Assembly (NCBI GenBank): GCA_963728545.1 | Contig: CAVSKO010000003.1 | Coordinates: 496,001-560,000 of the forward strand | Length of the DNA: 64,000 bases | Direction: 5' to 3' | DNA from: DASUNP01 sp963728545 | GTDB lineage: Bacteria; Acidobacteriota; Blastocatellia; UBA7656 | In this document: positions 40,104-50,860 of the stretch, one piece after another | Layout: each line of letters starts with the position of its first letter | Numbering within the stretch: position 1 is the stretch's first letter | Translations under genes and position numbers: made by a program | Notes under the pieces: generated by a model | The model's database searches: none | Told to the model about the DNA's origin: nothing | What the model saw: only the letters and a program-made list of their open reading frames with translations

Positions 40104-40358
40104 TTGCTCATATGCTTGCTAGTAATTCTATTATCAATAGTCTTGGGCGGCACGACTAAGACCAGGGCGCAATGCAGAGATTCTCCTTGCGGAGGCTTTA
40201 GATGCACTCCTTACTCACCTGGCGGCGGTGGGTGTGGTTCCGACGCTTGCATCACTTGTAACAAGTGTTGTCGGACAAAGGAGGGTTCCTGTCAGCAAAT
40301 CGTTTGTACGGTCAGATACTGTGATCAGGTGTACTGTGAAACCAGGTTGGGTTACTAA
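40104..40358 (+). CDS. Cys-rich secreted peptide
   Basis: About 84 residues. A hydrophobic leader (LICLLVILLSIVLGGTTK) is followed by about 50 residues with 13 cysteines (e.g. CITCNKCCRTKEGSC), suggesting a disulphide-rich extracellular peptide. The natural start MKKSLE... at 40082 is out of frame by one base, and the frame itself opens only with TTG at 40104. A one-base shift may have damaged the signal sequence. No family recognised. Confidence 0.5.
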   Translation: MLICLLVILLSIVLGGTTKTRAQCRDSPCGGFRCTPYSPGGGGCGSDACITCNKCCRTKEGSCQQIVCTVRYCDQVYCETRLGY

Positions 40359-40375
40359 GCTTTCATGGAGGCCAT

Positions 40376-41211
40376 ATGAAGATACTCAGAATAGTTTCTG
40401 CGACACTTGTGTTGCTGCTCAGTTCAATAGTGTTGGCGCCGTATGTGAATTCCCGTGCGGAGAACAAAACCTATCCTGCGCGTGATTTCATTATGCATCG
40501 GGTTGAAACCAGATACTCGGCCAACGGTTCGCCAGAGTCATTCGTTTATTCAACTAGCTGGGTTAAAGCATCCGGCGAGGCCAAAACATTGTTTATTCGC
40601 CGTAAAAGTGATGGCACTCCGGTGGTAGATTATGGTCTAGCGAATGAAGAGGGACAATTTGAGTATTTGTCAGGCGCATCTTCTATCCGCCTTCTGGATA
40701 CGAACAACGACCCTGATAGAGATAAGCGGCGGTCTCCTCAGTATCATCTTACTAGCCCACAATATAACAGGATCGAAAAAGTTCTAGGCTTTGATGCCTA
40801 TGTGTTGAAGGCTGGGGCAAGTGTCAGCACATGCATGACAGTATGACTGGCTGTAAGAATATCTTAAATAAATATCTTACGCGCGCGCGAGGTGTCATGG
40901 ATGTCCTGGCACTTGTCCAGGCTGAATTAGATGGAAGAGGCGGATACACAGAGGTGTATTTTGCTCCAGAAGTCGACGCAACCCCAATCAAGATTGTTAG
41001 GGTCAATGGGGATGGCAGCAAGGTAGTAGATGAAGCAGTAAAAGTGGAGTTTTTGTCCTTACCGAAAGAGATGTTTGTCACGCCGAATCTGCCTATTGAT
41101 TATAGTGTTATAGAACAGCGAATTGCGAACGCAGAAGCATCAGGGAACCGTGCTGCGGCAGAAGGGTTTAAAGAGCTTGTTGCAAACTTGAAGCGAAAAC
41201 TCCAAAAGTAA
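40376..41211 (+). pseudogene. Secreted protein, apparently frameshifted
   Basis: Frame 1 (40376-40846) has a signal peptide and RVETRYSANGSPESFVYSTS, ending ...GFDAYVLKAGASVSTCMTV. Frame 2 (40831-41211) continues with TEVYFAPEVDATPIKIVRVN and SKVVDEAVKVEFLSLPKEMF, which reads like the second half of the same domain. A frameshift near 40840, plus an inserted segment rich in GCGCGCGC, separates them. It could instead be two overlapping genes. Confidence 0.5.
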
Positions 41212-41313
41212 ACGCATAGAGGGATGAATCTCTTTCCCCCAGTGTCCCTGGTCAAGAAACCTACGTTTACAGCTCTAGCTTGCCTGAAAGACCGTGGACA
41301 TGGGTAACAAATC

Positions 41314-42559
41314 TGTTGGTAGACATGGGTTACACATTTTTCCTTTTCAGCCTTCCTAGATGATCTTCTATTCTCAGGCTTTCTTCAAGTAGCCGTCCTA
41401 GTTTCACAGGCCCCAAGTATACATCCCACTGCCCGTGATCCACTTCCTCTAACCCTACGTGCATACCGGCACACGTATGGCTTACGGCCACCCATTTACT
41501 GTTCCATCTTATACCGCTGTTCTTACTCACTAGCCTCGTCTCGAAGTGTGACGGGTAGACCAATGCCGGCAGCTCTTTCGGCAGATGCCGGCTTGAAGCT
41601 TCATATAATGATGCCGGTGTCTGCAACTCTATTCCCTCGTGCGGTCTGACGTGGTTGTACTCGCGGCAAAAACTATTCAACAGCCTCTGTTGCTGATTGA
41701 GGTTGGCTGCCGGTGGCCGAGTCGTCTCGTCTTTCAGTACCCGATGCATCCGTTCGTGTTGCCCGTTCTGTTGAGGCTTTCCGGGTTGAATCAACTCAGG
41801 TCTTATGCCTAGCTGGATCCACCAGACTGACAACTCTGAGAGTCTTCCCAAGGCGGTCGAGGCGAACGGCGCGCCGTTGTCGGAGCGGATAGCCTTTGGC
41901 AACCCATATTTCTTAAACAGATGTTTGAAGACCTCTTTAGCCCCTAAAGTCTGAGTAGAAAGCAGGCCCTGGCAACCTAAAAGATAGCGCGAGTAGCGAT
42001 CAGTGACAGTCAACGGGTAGCAGTAGCGACCATCACGAGTCTTGAACTGCCCTTTGAAATCGTCGCACCAAAGCTGATTGGGAGAGGTGATGACGGAAGT
42101 CGGCTTGCCGGGATGACCAACCTTGCGGCGGCGAGTTTTCTGTCTTACAAGCCCCTCTCTTTTGAGAATCTCACAGACAGTCCAACCCGAAGGCCAGTGG
42201 GCTTGAGGTGAAGAAGCTTGAGCAATTTCTTTGCGCCCCAGGAGGGATGACGACGGCGTGCCTCTAGGATAGCCCGACGCAGGACGTCAGGCGTTTGCTC
42301 AGGAGATGAGAGGGGGCGACGAGAGCGATCAACCAATCCGGCAGGACCAAGGGCTTGGTAGCGAGCGATCCATTTATAGCCGGTCTTGCGGGAGATATAG
42401 TATCTGAGGCAGAGTTCAGTAATAGAGAGGGAGTCTCTGAGATATTCGGAGATAAACTGTGTTTTCTGATCCATAGGTAACTCATCTTTCCAGGGCATCG
42501 AGGCAGCCACCTTTCGGAGGATAATCTTGCCCTAAAAGTGTTACCCATGTCTCCCAACA
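41314..42559 (-). mobile_element. IS481-family element (decayed)
   Basis: 1246 bp with ends TGTTGGTAGACATGGGTTAC and, on the other strand, TGTTGGGAGACATGGGTAAC. A second inverted pair just outside (GGACATGGGTAACAAA / TTTTGTCACCTATGTCC) suggests a nested or extended end. Confidence 0.85.
41330..42510 (-). pseudogene. IS481-family transposase, frameshifted
   Basis: The HTH half (42510-about 42195) has LSITELCLRYYISRKTGYKW and LVDRSRRPLSSPEQTP. The catalytic half resumes in another frame (GQFKTRDGRYCYPLTVTDRY; IRSDNGAPFASTALG; YNHVRPHEGI). The break is near 42195. The conserved DDE residues survive but one polypeptide cannot be made without frameshifting. Confidence 0.85.
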
Positions 42560-43198
42560 CTTTTGTCACCTATGTCCCCTGTTCATACCATGAATGGTTT
42601 GCGTAAAGCTCATAACTTGGTGGAAGGGGGTGCCGCCCGGCCTCCGCTATCTGTCCGTAGCGCCTTGAGCAACCGCTCAAACTGTATTTCGAACGTGTTG
42701 TTATCGCACTCCCAGCCAGCGAAATTGGCAGCTAACCGTGATTTGATCTGTGTATCCTTCCCGGTATTGCACGCTCCACCGAACAGGTAGTTATCAAGAT
42801 TCAGAGGTATAAGAGCAAGTACCTTCTCGCCACGCTCCTTCATCAGCTTCTGTTCTTTTTCAAAAGCCGTGCTTATTTCGTTATCAACCCACCAACTTTT
42901 GAGAGAATCTTTCGAGCAGCAGAGTAGCACCTTATCCCAGAGCTGTATTCCTCGGTCTACCTCTTTATAGATATCGTCACCTAGTAAGAGTTGGTGTTCA
43001 TCCAGCCAGCAGCGTATTCCTCTACCCTGAAGCGAATCATGTAGCCGACGAGCAAAAACTTTATCGGCATGACTATAGCTGATAAAGCAGGAATAAAACT
43101 CTATGGCTTGGTTAACAAGTGAATGTGCATAACTGATGAAATCCTCTGGCACGCCACATCCGCGCAAGAATACTTGGGGAATATTTCCTCTAGATAGA

Positions 43199-43350
43199 TA
43201 TAGTACTACAATTGTAGATAGCTGTAAGTTCTTGTAATTGCAAAGCAGCTTGATACTGCCAATGATCAGAGCGGTGACAATAACTCCTGTGTTTGCAGTG
43301 GCAAATTTCCAAATCCGGCAGCTGCCCGGTTTAATTACAACTGTAGTACT
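43199..43350. repeat. MITE-like element
   Basis: About 150 bp with inverted ends TAGTACTACAATTGTAG and TTACAACTGTAGTACT. The ends resemble those of the IS4/IS701-like element next to it (GTACTACAGTTGTCTGAAG), so it may be a deletion derivative. It lies inside the pentapeptide-TIR gene. Confidence 0.6.
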
Positions 43351-43351
43351 A

Positions 43352-44553
43352 GATGAATGGCACACCAAGATGCCGAGATGTGCCAACGCTGAATGATACA
43401 ATTACCGGAAATCCGAAATACTAATTTCGTAAGGAGGTCCGGTGCTTTCTATACAAGATCGCCTTGAAGCTATGCGTCGCTTCAAGCATAAGAAGACTAA
43501 AGCTCACGAGCGGTTGCGCTACCACGCGCTGCTGCTTGTCACAGATGGCTACTCGTTGCAGCAAACCGCTGCCGTGCTGTTCGTCGATGCCGAGTCGGTT
43601 TCGCGCTGGGTCGGCATCTATCAGCGCGAGGGGCTGGATGGCTTGAAGAACAACCCACTGTGGGGCGGGGAGCACGGGCAGCGCTGGCTCAATGATGCGC
43701 AACTGACCCGGCTCGGTACGTTGCTCGACCAGGAAGCGATGCCGGGCACGGAGGTGGGCAGTGGGTGGAGTGTCCGCGCTATCATCCATCTGGTTCAGGA
43801 ACGTTTTTCGGTTAGTTACTCTCAGCGCGGTATGCGCAAGATTCTTCGCCTGCTCAACTTCTCTTTGCAGCGGGGGCGGGCGCTCTACAATCGGCGCACG
43901 ACGGAAGATCAACTCCGATTCGAGAGAGAAACTCTTGAGATTCTCGAAGAATTTGCCGCCTCGGGCAAGCGTTTGATCCCACTTGCGGGCGACCAGACGC
44001 GTGTTTATCTGGAGGGCACAGTCGGCAAGCGCTGGAGCAGGCGCGGCCAGCAGCCTCGTGTGGCAGACGCGGCGCGGCGCAAGTATGCTGAGAACATCTA
44101 CGGGGCGCTGCATCTGGGAACGGGCGAAGAGGTGGCGCCGTTTTCGATAGACTTCCAGGATGCTGAGGCGACGATCCGCTGGTTTGAGATGGTGAGGGCT
44201 GAGCAGCGGCGTGGGAAGATTGTCGTGTGGCTCGACAGTGCCCCGCACCTGGTACATGAGGAGGTCGAAGAGTGGCTTGAGCGGCAAAAGCGGATCAGGG
44301 TCATACGGTTCCCACGTTACACGCCTGAGGAAAATCCGAAGGAGCCAACCTGGAAGAGGCTCAAACAGGAGGCAAGCGCGCATCGGTGGCATCCAACGAA
44401 GCAGAGCCTGTCGGAAGCGATTGACAAGTTCTATCAGTCGGCCAAGCGGCATACAGTAAACTTTCTACAGCGGTTCGGCTACATCTGGGATAAGGGACGA
44501 ATCCAGCCGCTGCCCCAACTACTATGAGTCGGCATCTTGGCGTGCCGTCCATC
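43352..44553 (+). mobile_element. IS630-family element, second type
   Basis: 1202 bp flanked by TA. Ends GATGAATGGCACACCAAGATG and the complementary GATGGACGGCACGCCAAGAT are inverted repeats. Different from the IS630 copies at 37044 and 46051. Confidence 0.88.
43442..44527 (+). CDS. IS630-family transposase (intact)
   Basis: 361 residues in one frame. HTH: LLVTDGYSLQQTAAVLFVDA. The linker has the usual GGEHGQRWL. DDE: LIPLAGDQTRVYLEGTVG (D), KIVVWLDSAPHLVHEEVEEW (D) and RYTPEENPKEPTWKRLKQEA (E at PEENPKE). AAGGAGG precedes the start. Likely functional. Confidence 0.92.
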   Translation: MLSIQDRLEAMRRFKHKKTKAHERLRYHALLLVTDGYSLQQTAAVLFVDAESVSRWVGIYQREGLDGLKNNPLWGGEHGQRWLNDAQLTRLGTLLDQEAMPGTEVGSGWSVRAIIHLVQERFSVSYSQRGMRKILRLLNFSLQRGRALYNRRTTEDQLRFERETLEILEEFAASGKRLIPLAGDQTRVYLEGTVGKRWSRRGQQPRVADAARRKYAENIYGALHLGTGEEVAPFSIDFQDAEATIRWFEMVRAEQRRGKIVVWLDSAPHLVHEEVEEWLERQKRIRVIRFPRYTPEENPKEPTWKRLKQEASAHRWHPTKQSLSEAIDKFYQSAKRHTVNFLQRFGYIWDKGRIQPLPQLL

Positions 44554-44555
44554 TA

Positions 44556-46048
44556 GTACTACAGTTGTCTGAAGTTTGGACAATAAAATCAAATAGTGGC
44601 AGCCGCCAGTATTGATTTCTCTGTGATTCTCAACTCAAACGGTAACTCGCTTGAGTTGTTGACCACTTCGTTGCGCAATTGTCTTATCATTTCCTGGCAC
44701 GAAGCCCTACTTTTATCTCGCTGATACTTCGGTAGTGGGCCAAATTCATCTGGCCTGTGTGCTCCATAGACTTTCAAAGCTGCCAACTGCATCGCGCTAT
44801 AGGTTGCCACTTGCAGGGCTGGTTGTCTACCTACTGATGCTGCTACTCGCACCTGTGCCTCCCCTAATCCGAAACTATCTTTCAGTTCTCTATGTGCCAC
44901 TTCTATCTGCCAACGGTCGAAATATATCTGCACCAGCTTGCGGGCTTGTGTCTCAAGGTCTGTCGTCAATAGATATGCTGGCTGCCTGTATAGTAGTCGC
45001 CCCTTTTTACTCTTTCTGTATGGCGTTGGCCTCACTACCAATAGCCTCAGCCCTCGCCTTGCTCCTGCTGGCCGCCACAGCAGATGATTGACTTCCTTAT
45101 AGTAGACCCTCCTCATCTTTCCACCGTGAAAGATCGCTGTTTGTTGCCAGGGCCGCAGGTCGTCTTTCAAGACCTGGTCGGGCGTTATGACTTCCTTACT
45201 ATACAGCCTTCGCCCCTGTGTGAGAGGCCAGCATAACTTCGCATCTTTTCTGCATCTGGCTATGAGTATGGTCCTTTCCAACTCGGCCTTGAAAACTGTC
45301 CGGTTACAGAAGCTGCCGTCGAGGGCGAAAGCTAAGCGCTTGGCCTGGCCCCCTAACAGGTCAGCCTTCTGGCGCAACTGCTGCATCATCGCGACGAGAG
45401 ATTGCGTCGCTTGACGGCCTGGCAATAAAGGCGCTTGTCTTCGAGGGTGGCACGCTTGCCGGGCTTTTTGACCGGGGCGACTTCCTGAAAGAAGACAGGT
45501 AAAGCGCGAGCGCTTACGGATTGCTTTTCATGCAGAGGCAACAGGACAGCCGTATGTAAGAAGCGAAGCCCATACATGAGATTGACGTGGAAAGGGGGCG
45601 ACAGTGGGTCACGAAACCAATGAGCAGACTCGATCTTCTTGCCCGACTTCCTCAAGCGTGTGTCGTCAGTGGCCAGAGGCAAGAGTTTGCCCTCACACAT
45701 CGCGATAGCTTCTTTGAAGATAGAGTCAAACAGGACTTGAGGTAGCCAAGGGCTGCGCGAAAGAAGTTTGTACTCGCAACTCCAGTCAGAGCCATCCTCT
45801 TGAATGAGGTAGGAGCGAGCGATAGAGCGACGGCCAATGACGCAGACACTCGACAAGGCTTGTTTAATGGCGCGGTGAGTAGTTCTTTGTTGAGCGAAGA
45901 CTTTATTCCACTCAAGCAATATTGTTAAAATGCCAGACAACATAAGCTGCCTCTCCCTTTCGTAAGGTTTTATTTTCAGAGGTAGCTTATATTTTTTGTT
46001 TGCCTTTCAACAGTTCTTAAATGTCCAAACTTCAGACAACTGTACTAC
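44556..46048 (-). mobile_element. IS4/IS701-like element (decayed)
   Basis: 1493 bp with inverted ends GTACTACAGTTGTCTGAAGT (left) and its complement at 46022-46048 (TGTCCAAACTTCAGACAACT...). IS630 copy 2 is inserted at its right edge and the second IS630 type at its left edge. Confidence 0.85.
44589..45943 (-). pseudogene. DDE transposase (IS4/IS701-like), frameshifted
   Basis: The N-terminal part (45943-45386) has LLPLATDDTRLRKSGKKIES (first Asp). The C-terminal part (45425-44589) has FALDGSFCNRTVFK (second Asp) and YFDRWQIEVAHRELKDSFGL (YREK-like Glu). The two frames overlap by 40 bases near 45400, indicating a frameshift. Confidence 0.82.
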
Positions 46049-46063
46049 TAGTGCTCTGTAATT

Positions 46064-46744
46064 TTAGTTTTTGGTTTTCACTTTCTCATAGTGGCGGCTC
46101 AACTTCTCTCGCGCTTGCGTGATTGAGAATTGCCACTTGACTTTAATCTCTAGCTCGTTTCGCTCTTTGACAATTGCTTGTATCTGACGATCCAGTTCCT
46201 CAATCGAACTGATCCGCCGACTTAAACAAATGCGCGACAAGACAGACTGTTCTAATTCTGCTATGTTGAGCCACGAGCCTTTCTTCGGCGTGTAGTGCAT
46301 CTCGAATCGTTGCGCCAATCCAAAGGCTTCTTCTGGTGGCAAGTTCTCGTAAAACGAACTGGCATTGTGCGTGTTGAGATTATCCTGCACCAGCACGATT
46401 CTGTCCGCATCACCCCACATCCCCGCGACGCTCTGCTGAAAGCGACAGTAATCCAATTTCTTCCTTTGATGGCTTGTCTCTACAAGGCGCTTGCCTGTCA
46501 ATGGCTCAAAGGCCACCAGCAGATTGGCTGTGCCTTCGCGCTCATACTCGTAGTCGAAGCGAGCTGACTTGCCCGACTTCATCTCCAGCGGCGCGACGAC
46601 CTCTCCCAGTAGTTGCACGGGCATTTCATCAAAGCAGATTACAGGGCGTTTTGGGTCATAGGGCAAACTGTAGAGGTGCAACACGTCTTCCATCTGTGCC
46701 AGATATTGGGCAGTGATCGCGCCTATGCACCACTGCTTTTTCAA
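46064..46744 (-). CDS. IS630 transposase DDE part (full-length copy)
   Basis: 226 residues with the same DDE motifs as copy 1 (FDEMPVQLLG; VLVQDNLNTH; YTPKKGSWLNIAELE). It runs on through ELDRQIQAIVKERNELEIKV to the element end, where copy 1 has a stop. This copy is therefore the likely source of active transposase. Confidence 0.9.
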   Translation of the reverse strand: MKKQWCIGAITAQYLAQMEDVLHLYSLPYDPKRPVICFDEMPVQLLGEVVAPLEMKSGKSARFDYEYEREGTANLLVAFEPLTGKRLVETSHQRKKLDYCRFQQSVAGMWGDADRIVLVQDNLNTHNASSFYENLPPEEAFGLAQRFEMHYTPKKGSWLNIAELEQSVLSRICLSRRISSIEELDRQIQAIVKERNELEIKVKWQFSITQAREKLSRHYEKVKTKN

Positions 46745-47184
46745 GTGCGGCTTGAGTTTGTTTTTTTCAGAATTTCCTTTACCGCATTATGAGAGATACT
46801 TTCGACAAATCCGAGTTCTACGGCTTTATCGGCAAGCAGGCGCAAACTCCAGCGGGCATGTCCGGTGGGTGCGGTAGAGCAAGCCAGGGCAGTGATCTTG
46901 GCTCGCTGAGCGCCACCGATTTCAACAGGTCTGCCTGAGCGTGGCTTGTCGGTCAAAGCTGCCTTCAAGCCTTCAGTTTCGTAGCGACGCTTGATGTTAT
47001 AGACGGTAGCCACACCGCATGAGAGAGTTTGAGCAATCTCGGCAGGCAGAACTTTTCTATCAAGCAAGTCGAGAATGCGAGCGCGAGTTTGCTGACGATT
47101 ATTGCCGTTGCCGGAGCGAAACAGAGTTTTCAAAGAACGACGTTCTTGACGGGTTAGGTGAATGAGTTGTATTTGTCGAGCCAT
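46741..47184 (-). CDS. IS630 transposase HTH part
   Basis: About 147 residues starting MARQIQLIHLTRQERR, with the same HTH and GRPVEIGG linker as copy 1. It overlaps the DDE frame by four bases. Confidence 0.88.
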   Translation of the reverse strand: MARQIQLIHLTRQERRSLKTLFRSGNGNNRQQTRARILDLLDRKVLPAEIAQTLSCGVATVYNIKRRYETEGLKAALTDKPRSGRPVEIGGAQRAKITALACSTAPTGHARWSLRLLADKAVELGFVESISHNAVKEILKKTNSSRT

Positions 47185-47746
47185 AGCAGAATGATAGCAA
47201 CGGCTATAGCTATTTATCAAAACTTCAATTACAAAGCACTAGTATCAATTCCAAGAGTCGAGGGGGCTTCATGTTCAACCGCTTCAAGTCCTCTTACTCT
47301 ACTTAGGTCAATATTTCCCAATATGGTGTGGGACATTTTTGCACCTACGAGATTCGCATCGTTTAGGTTTGACTGAGTAAGGTTCGCATGTCTAAGATCA
47401 GCAAAGCTAAGATTTGCGCTGACAAGATGAGCCTCTTTAAGATTTGCGTCATTAAAGCTAGCATGAGTCAGATTTGCTTTCACAAATCTCGTTCCTCTAA
47501 TATTTGCGTGTGCGAGATCGGCCCTAACCAAATTAGCGTTATCTAGGTTTGCACCACTAAAGAGATAGCTAATTGCATATTTGTCGTTAGCAAAATGCTG
47601 AGTTACTGTAGGATTAAATTTCGCCTGTTTTAACATGCTTCTTGTTATGTAAGTGTCCCCTACATTTGCGAAATGGAGAATAACTTTGCTTAGGTTGATT
47701 CCATTAAGATCGGATGCAAAAAGATCTGCGCCACTAAGGTCTGGCC

Positions 47747-48990
47747 TAGGGCTATTTAATTCTCGCTAAATGGGAGCCTGTATCCCAAGAAGAGCAAGAG
47801 CCGACCAGGGTTGTGCTGCAAACCGACGACTCGCTCCTGCTATGCTCATCTCTCCGCTCCACCTCATCAATCCTATGGCTGTGTTCCTTAATGCCGCCAT
47901 TACCTGCGGTATGCTTCCTTTCCTTACCTGCGACCGATCCTCATCATATATCACATCTCTCACCCAGTGTGATTAGTTCTCTATACACCAATCTCCTCTC
48001 ACTATCCTCAGCAATATTTCCGCACTGGCCTTCTCCCTGCTTAGACTTGTTATTCCATACTCCTGCTCATATGACTCTTGCTTGCTCTTCTGCTTTATGA
48101 CTCGTCTCTCTATCTTGAATACCTGATTAAGTCCAGGCCATATTCCTTGATCAGCTAGCACACTGGTCGAGATTATTTTCCTTTCTTCTATTCGCCCGTG
48201 TTGGTAATCCAATGTCGAAGCTTGCTGCACAGGCTGAGTGTAAAAGGTGATTCCCTCTATTGCTCCTTTCACCTGCGCAAGTAGCCGAGGCTGATTCTCT
48301 TTGACGATCATCACATAATGGCCTCCTCCATCTACAATCGTCTGTGATACTTCTTGCTGTGTAAGTAGCGCATCTACAGTGATTACTCTGTCTTTAAGTA
48401 TCAACTGGTCGAGCAGCTGTTTGATTGCTGTTATCTCGTTGGTCTTATCCGAGACTGCCACTTGACAAAGCGTCAACCCGAGGCGATGACCGACAGCCGA
48501 TAGCAAGTGTGCTGCCGGCGCGCCTTGCTTCTTCGAGCCGCGAAGTGATTTACCATCTATGGAAGTCGCCTCATAAATATCTTCTTGTTGAGATTGAAGT
48601 TGTAAAGACTCAGCCCAATGACTTAACTTCTGCTCGACGCTCTGTTTATCTAAACGAGAGAGTATGTTGAAGAAGGTGGCGGCGCAAGGAGTCTTCCCAT
48701 CTTTGAAATCAAGGGCTTGAGCCAAATGTTGCCCATAGATGCGACCCCACTGAGCGATAGCAGAATAGGATTTGAAACCACAAAGCATAGCAGCAACAGC
48801 TAAAGATAGAATCGAACCCAGGCTATAGCGCTTGCCGGAAGATTGACGAAAGTCTGTGATTTGGGCTAAGTAATCAACAAGAGCAAGCGATTGACTTGCC
48901 ATAGTCTCACCTCTTTGTTTGAAATGGATTTAACTTCGAGGTGAGACTATATTTCTTTTTCTTTCTTTTCCAGAGAACTGAATGACCCTA
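47747..48990 (-). mobile_element. ISAs1-family element
   Basis: 1244 bp. Ends TAGGGTCATTCAGTTCTC and TAGGGCTATTTAATTCTC are inverted repeats. Removing it and sharing GG rejoins the pentapeptide gene in frame (NPEIR|PDLSGADL). Confidence 0.88.
47766..48902 (-). pseudogene. ISAs1-family transposase with in-frame stop
   Basis: About 379 codons. The N-terminal HHH-like motif region and DDE domain (IYEATSIDGKSLRGSKKQGA; VITVDALLTQQEVSQTIVDG; YGITSL) read through to GDWCIEN. Then comes a TAA at 47973. The same frame continues SHWVRDVIYDEDRSQVRKGS, the conserved C-terminus with the last catalytic acidic residues. A nonsense mutation has removed about 70 residues. Confidence 0.85.
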
Positions 48991-49162
48991 CCTTATCTCA
49001 GGATTATCTTGCCTCCACTGATTCCATATTCCTACGCCTTGCTTTAGAATTCTAAGATGTTCTTCATCTGCCATTGCTATACCAATTATTCCTGATAACC
49101 AAATCGCTATTCCACGTGTGATTGTATTCCCAAGTATAGGGCTAAACGCAAGCGCCTTCTAA

Positions 49163-50860
49163 GAAACAACCCAGCAAGCGATTGATTCTAGGAAGTGGGG
49201 CAGACAGCATTTGAGTCTGCTTTAACCAGTTCGTATCCGAAGCGGCGTGCAGGGCGCTGTAGATTTCTCAGCGCCCTGTCTCGATATTGTTCTTCATATG
49301 CTTGCTGCCCCAAGTCTATATACTCTGTCCCTTACTTCAACATTGAGTAGATCATTCTTGCCAGTTTGTAAGCTGTCGCTGTTATCGCTTTTGGCGCTCC
49401 CAGCCTCGCACGCATTCTGCGAATGTATGCTCCCAATGCGCTCTGGCTGTGATGTAGCGATTGGGCTGCCTGCCTCAGAGCATTAGCTGCTCGATTGGCT
49501 CCCGGCTTGGTCCTGGTTGATAAGACTTTTCCGCCGCTTATTTTCGAGCCCGGCGCAAGACACATCCACGACCCAAAATGTTTTCCAGTTGGCCATCTCG
49601 TCATATCACACCCTATCTCGCTGATGACTACCAATGCAGTCGAAGTCTCTATTCCATCTATCTGAGTCAGGTCTACGCCCGTCATCTCATACAGGTACTT
49701 GCGTGCATCGAATCCTACCCGCTTGCCTTCAGCCCTGCGAGCGCATCGGGCCGCAGGCATCGGCTTGACGGTTGTGCGGACTACTTTATGCATCGTCTCA
49801 AGTTGCTGCTCAAGTTCGCGGTCACATTCCGAAATCTTCTGATGGTAGAAGTCATACAACTCAAGGCCCTGCTTTAGTGAAAACAGATGCTCCCGGCGGT
49901 AATTGCCTTGCGGTAATTGCCTTCCAGCGATTTGGCAATGGTTTCGACAGAGTTCTTACACTTTGGATCGCGCAAGGAGGCAAGCCGTTTCGGATCACGT
50001 TGACCAGCAAGGATGGCTCGGATGATCTTCAATCCGGTTACTCCAGTAATGTCGCTGATGAGGTTGTGAAGTTGGATGTTCATCTGTGAGAGAGCCTTCT
50101 GCATGTGCTGAATATGGGAAGCCGCCGAGCGCACAAGCATTGCACGTTGACGCAAGTAAGAGCGCAACACGACAATCTCGTCGGCAGGCCGAAAAGCGCC
50201 TTCGAGCAGGCCATAGGTATGAAGCTCTTGCAGCCACTGACAGTCCAAGACATCACTCTTGCGACCAGGCACATGCTTGACTCTACGAGCATCTACAAGT
50301 TTAACTTCAAAGCGAGGACTATCGAGTAGCTCGAAAAGAGGAATCCAGTAGACGCCAGTAGATTCCATGACAATCGTGGAAACTCGACACTGCTCAAGCC
50401 AGTCAGCGATCCGATAGAGGTCAGAGGTGAAAGAGGAGAACTCTCTGCCACTTTCAACACAGCGATGAGCAGGAACAGCAACGAAGTGGGAAGCAGAGCC
50501 GACATCAATGCCACAAGCAATAGGATGAGTGATTGAAAGCTTCCTACGCCTGAGTGAGGCTTTGCGAGAAGAGGCGGGCTTAGACTTGGCTTTCATGCGA
50601 GATAGCTCCATAATGAGTGGGAATAGCGCGACTAGGAGCGGAGGTTGTCAAAGGAAACACTCTTCTAAACAAAGGAAACACTCTTCTAAACGGGAGAGCC
50701 GAAGCTTCACCAATGGCGCCGACGCAAACCTCCGGGACCAGCCTAACAGCCAATAGAGGCGGGCGGTCAAGAGAAAACAGTTCTATCTTGGCCCCGAAAG
50801 GCTTGTTTTCTTCGCGAGCATCATTTAATCACCTACTGCATGTGCTCTGACTTTTTACTT
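49163..50860 (-). mobile_element. IS110-family element (decayed, copy B)
   Basis: The left end CTAAGAAACAACCC resembles the intact IS110 at 20461 (TTAAGAAACAACTC). The upstream non-coding region is also similar to that element. The right boundary is approximate. Contains a 21-bp tandem duplication near 50650 (GGAAACACTCTTCTAAAC twice). Confidence 0.65.
49332..50596 (-). pseudogene. IS110-family transposase, frameshifted
   Basis: The N-terminal DEDD domain (ACGIDVGSASHFVAVPAHRC; VMESTGVYWIPLFELL; SDVLDCQWLQEL) is followed near 49900 by a 14-bp tandem duplication (GCGGTAATTGCCTT twice) that shifts the frame. The Tnp2 domain (GKVLSTRTKPGANRAANALR) follows in the other frame. Non-functional unless repaired. 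Confidence 0.88.

Larger units (their letters stand above)
46051..47239 (-). mobile_element. IS630-family element, copy 2
   Basis: 1189 bp flanked by TA (46049-46050, 47240-47241). Same element as at 37044-38232 in inverse orientation. Inserted between the pentapeptide half of the TIR gene and the IS4/IS701-like element. Confidence 0.93.
42610..49074 (-). pseudogene. Pentapeptide-repeat/TIR protein gene, broken by nested insertions
   Basis: Pieces in order on the minus strand: start at 49074 (MADEEHLRILKQGVGIWNQW); after ISAs1, pentapeptide repeats (LSGADLFASDLNGINLSKVI, then ANLTHASFNDANLKEAHL...) down to LEAVEHEAPSTLGIDT at about 47242; after IS630, IS4/IS701-like, the second IS630 and a MITE, YLSRGNIPQVFLRGCGVPED and the TIR domain CFISYSHADKVFARRLHDSL ... 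SWWVDNEISTAF, stop at 42610. The order matches a known pentapeptide-TIR family. TIR catalytic Glu is retained. The gene cannot now be expressed whole. Confidence 0.88.

Noticed and set aside
42013..42145. Two separate IS481 genes
   Set aside because: Both halves make one transposase when a frameshift near 42195 is allowed, so they were merged as one pseudogene.
43201..43401. N-terminus of a 263-aa TIR protein starting at 43401
   Set aside because: That leader is MITE sequence; the true upstream exon-like part is the pentapeptide-repeat segment beyond the insertions.
43421..44452. A minus-strand 343-codon frame
   Set aside because: It is antisense to the intact IS630-type transposase and has no family features.
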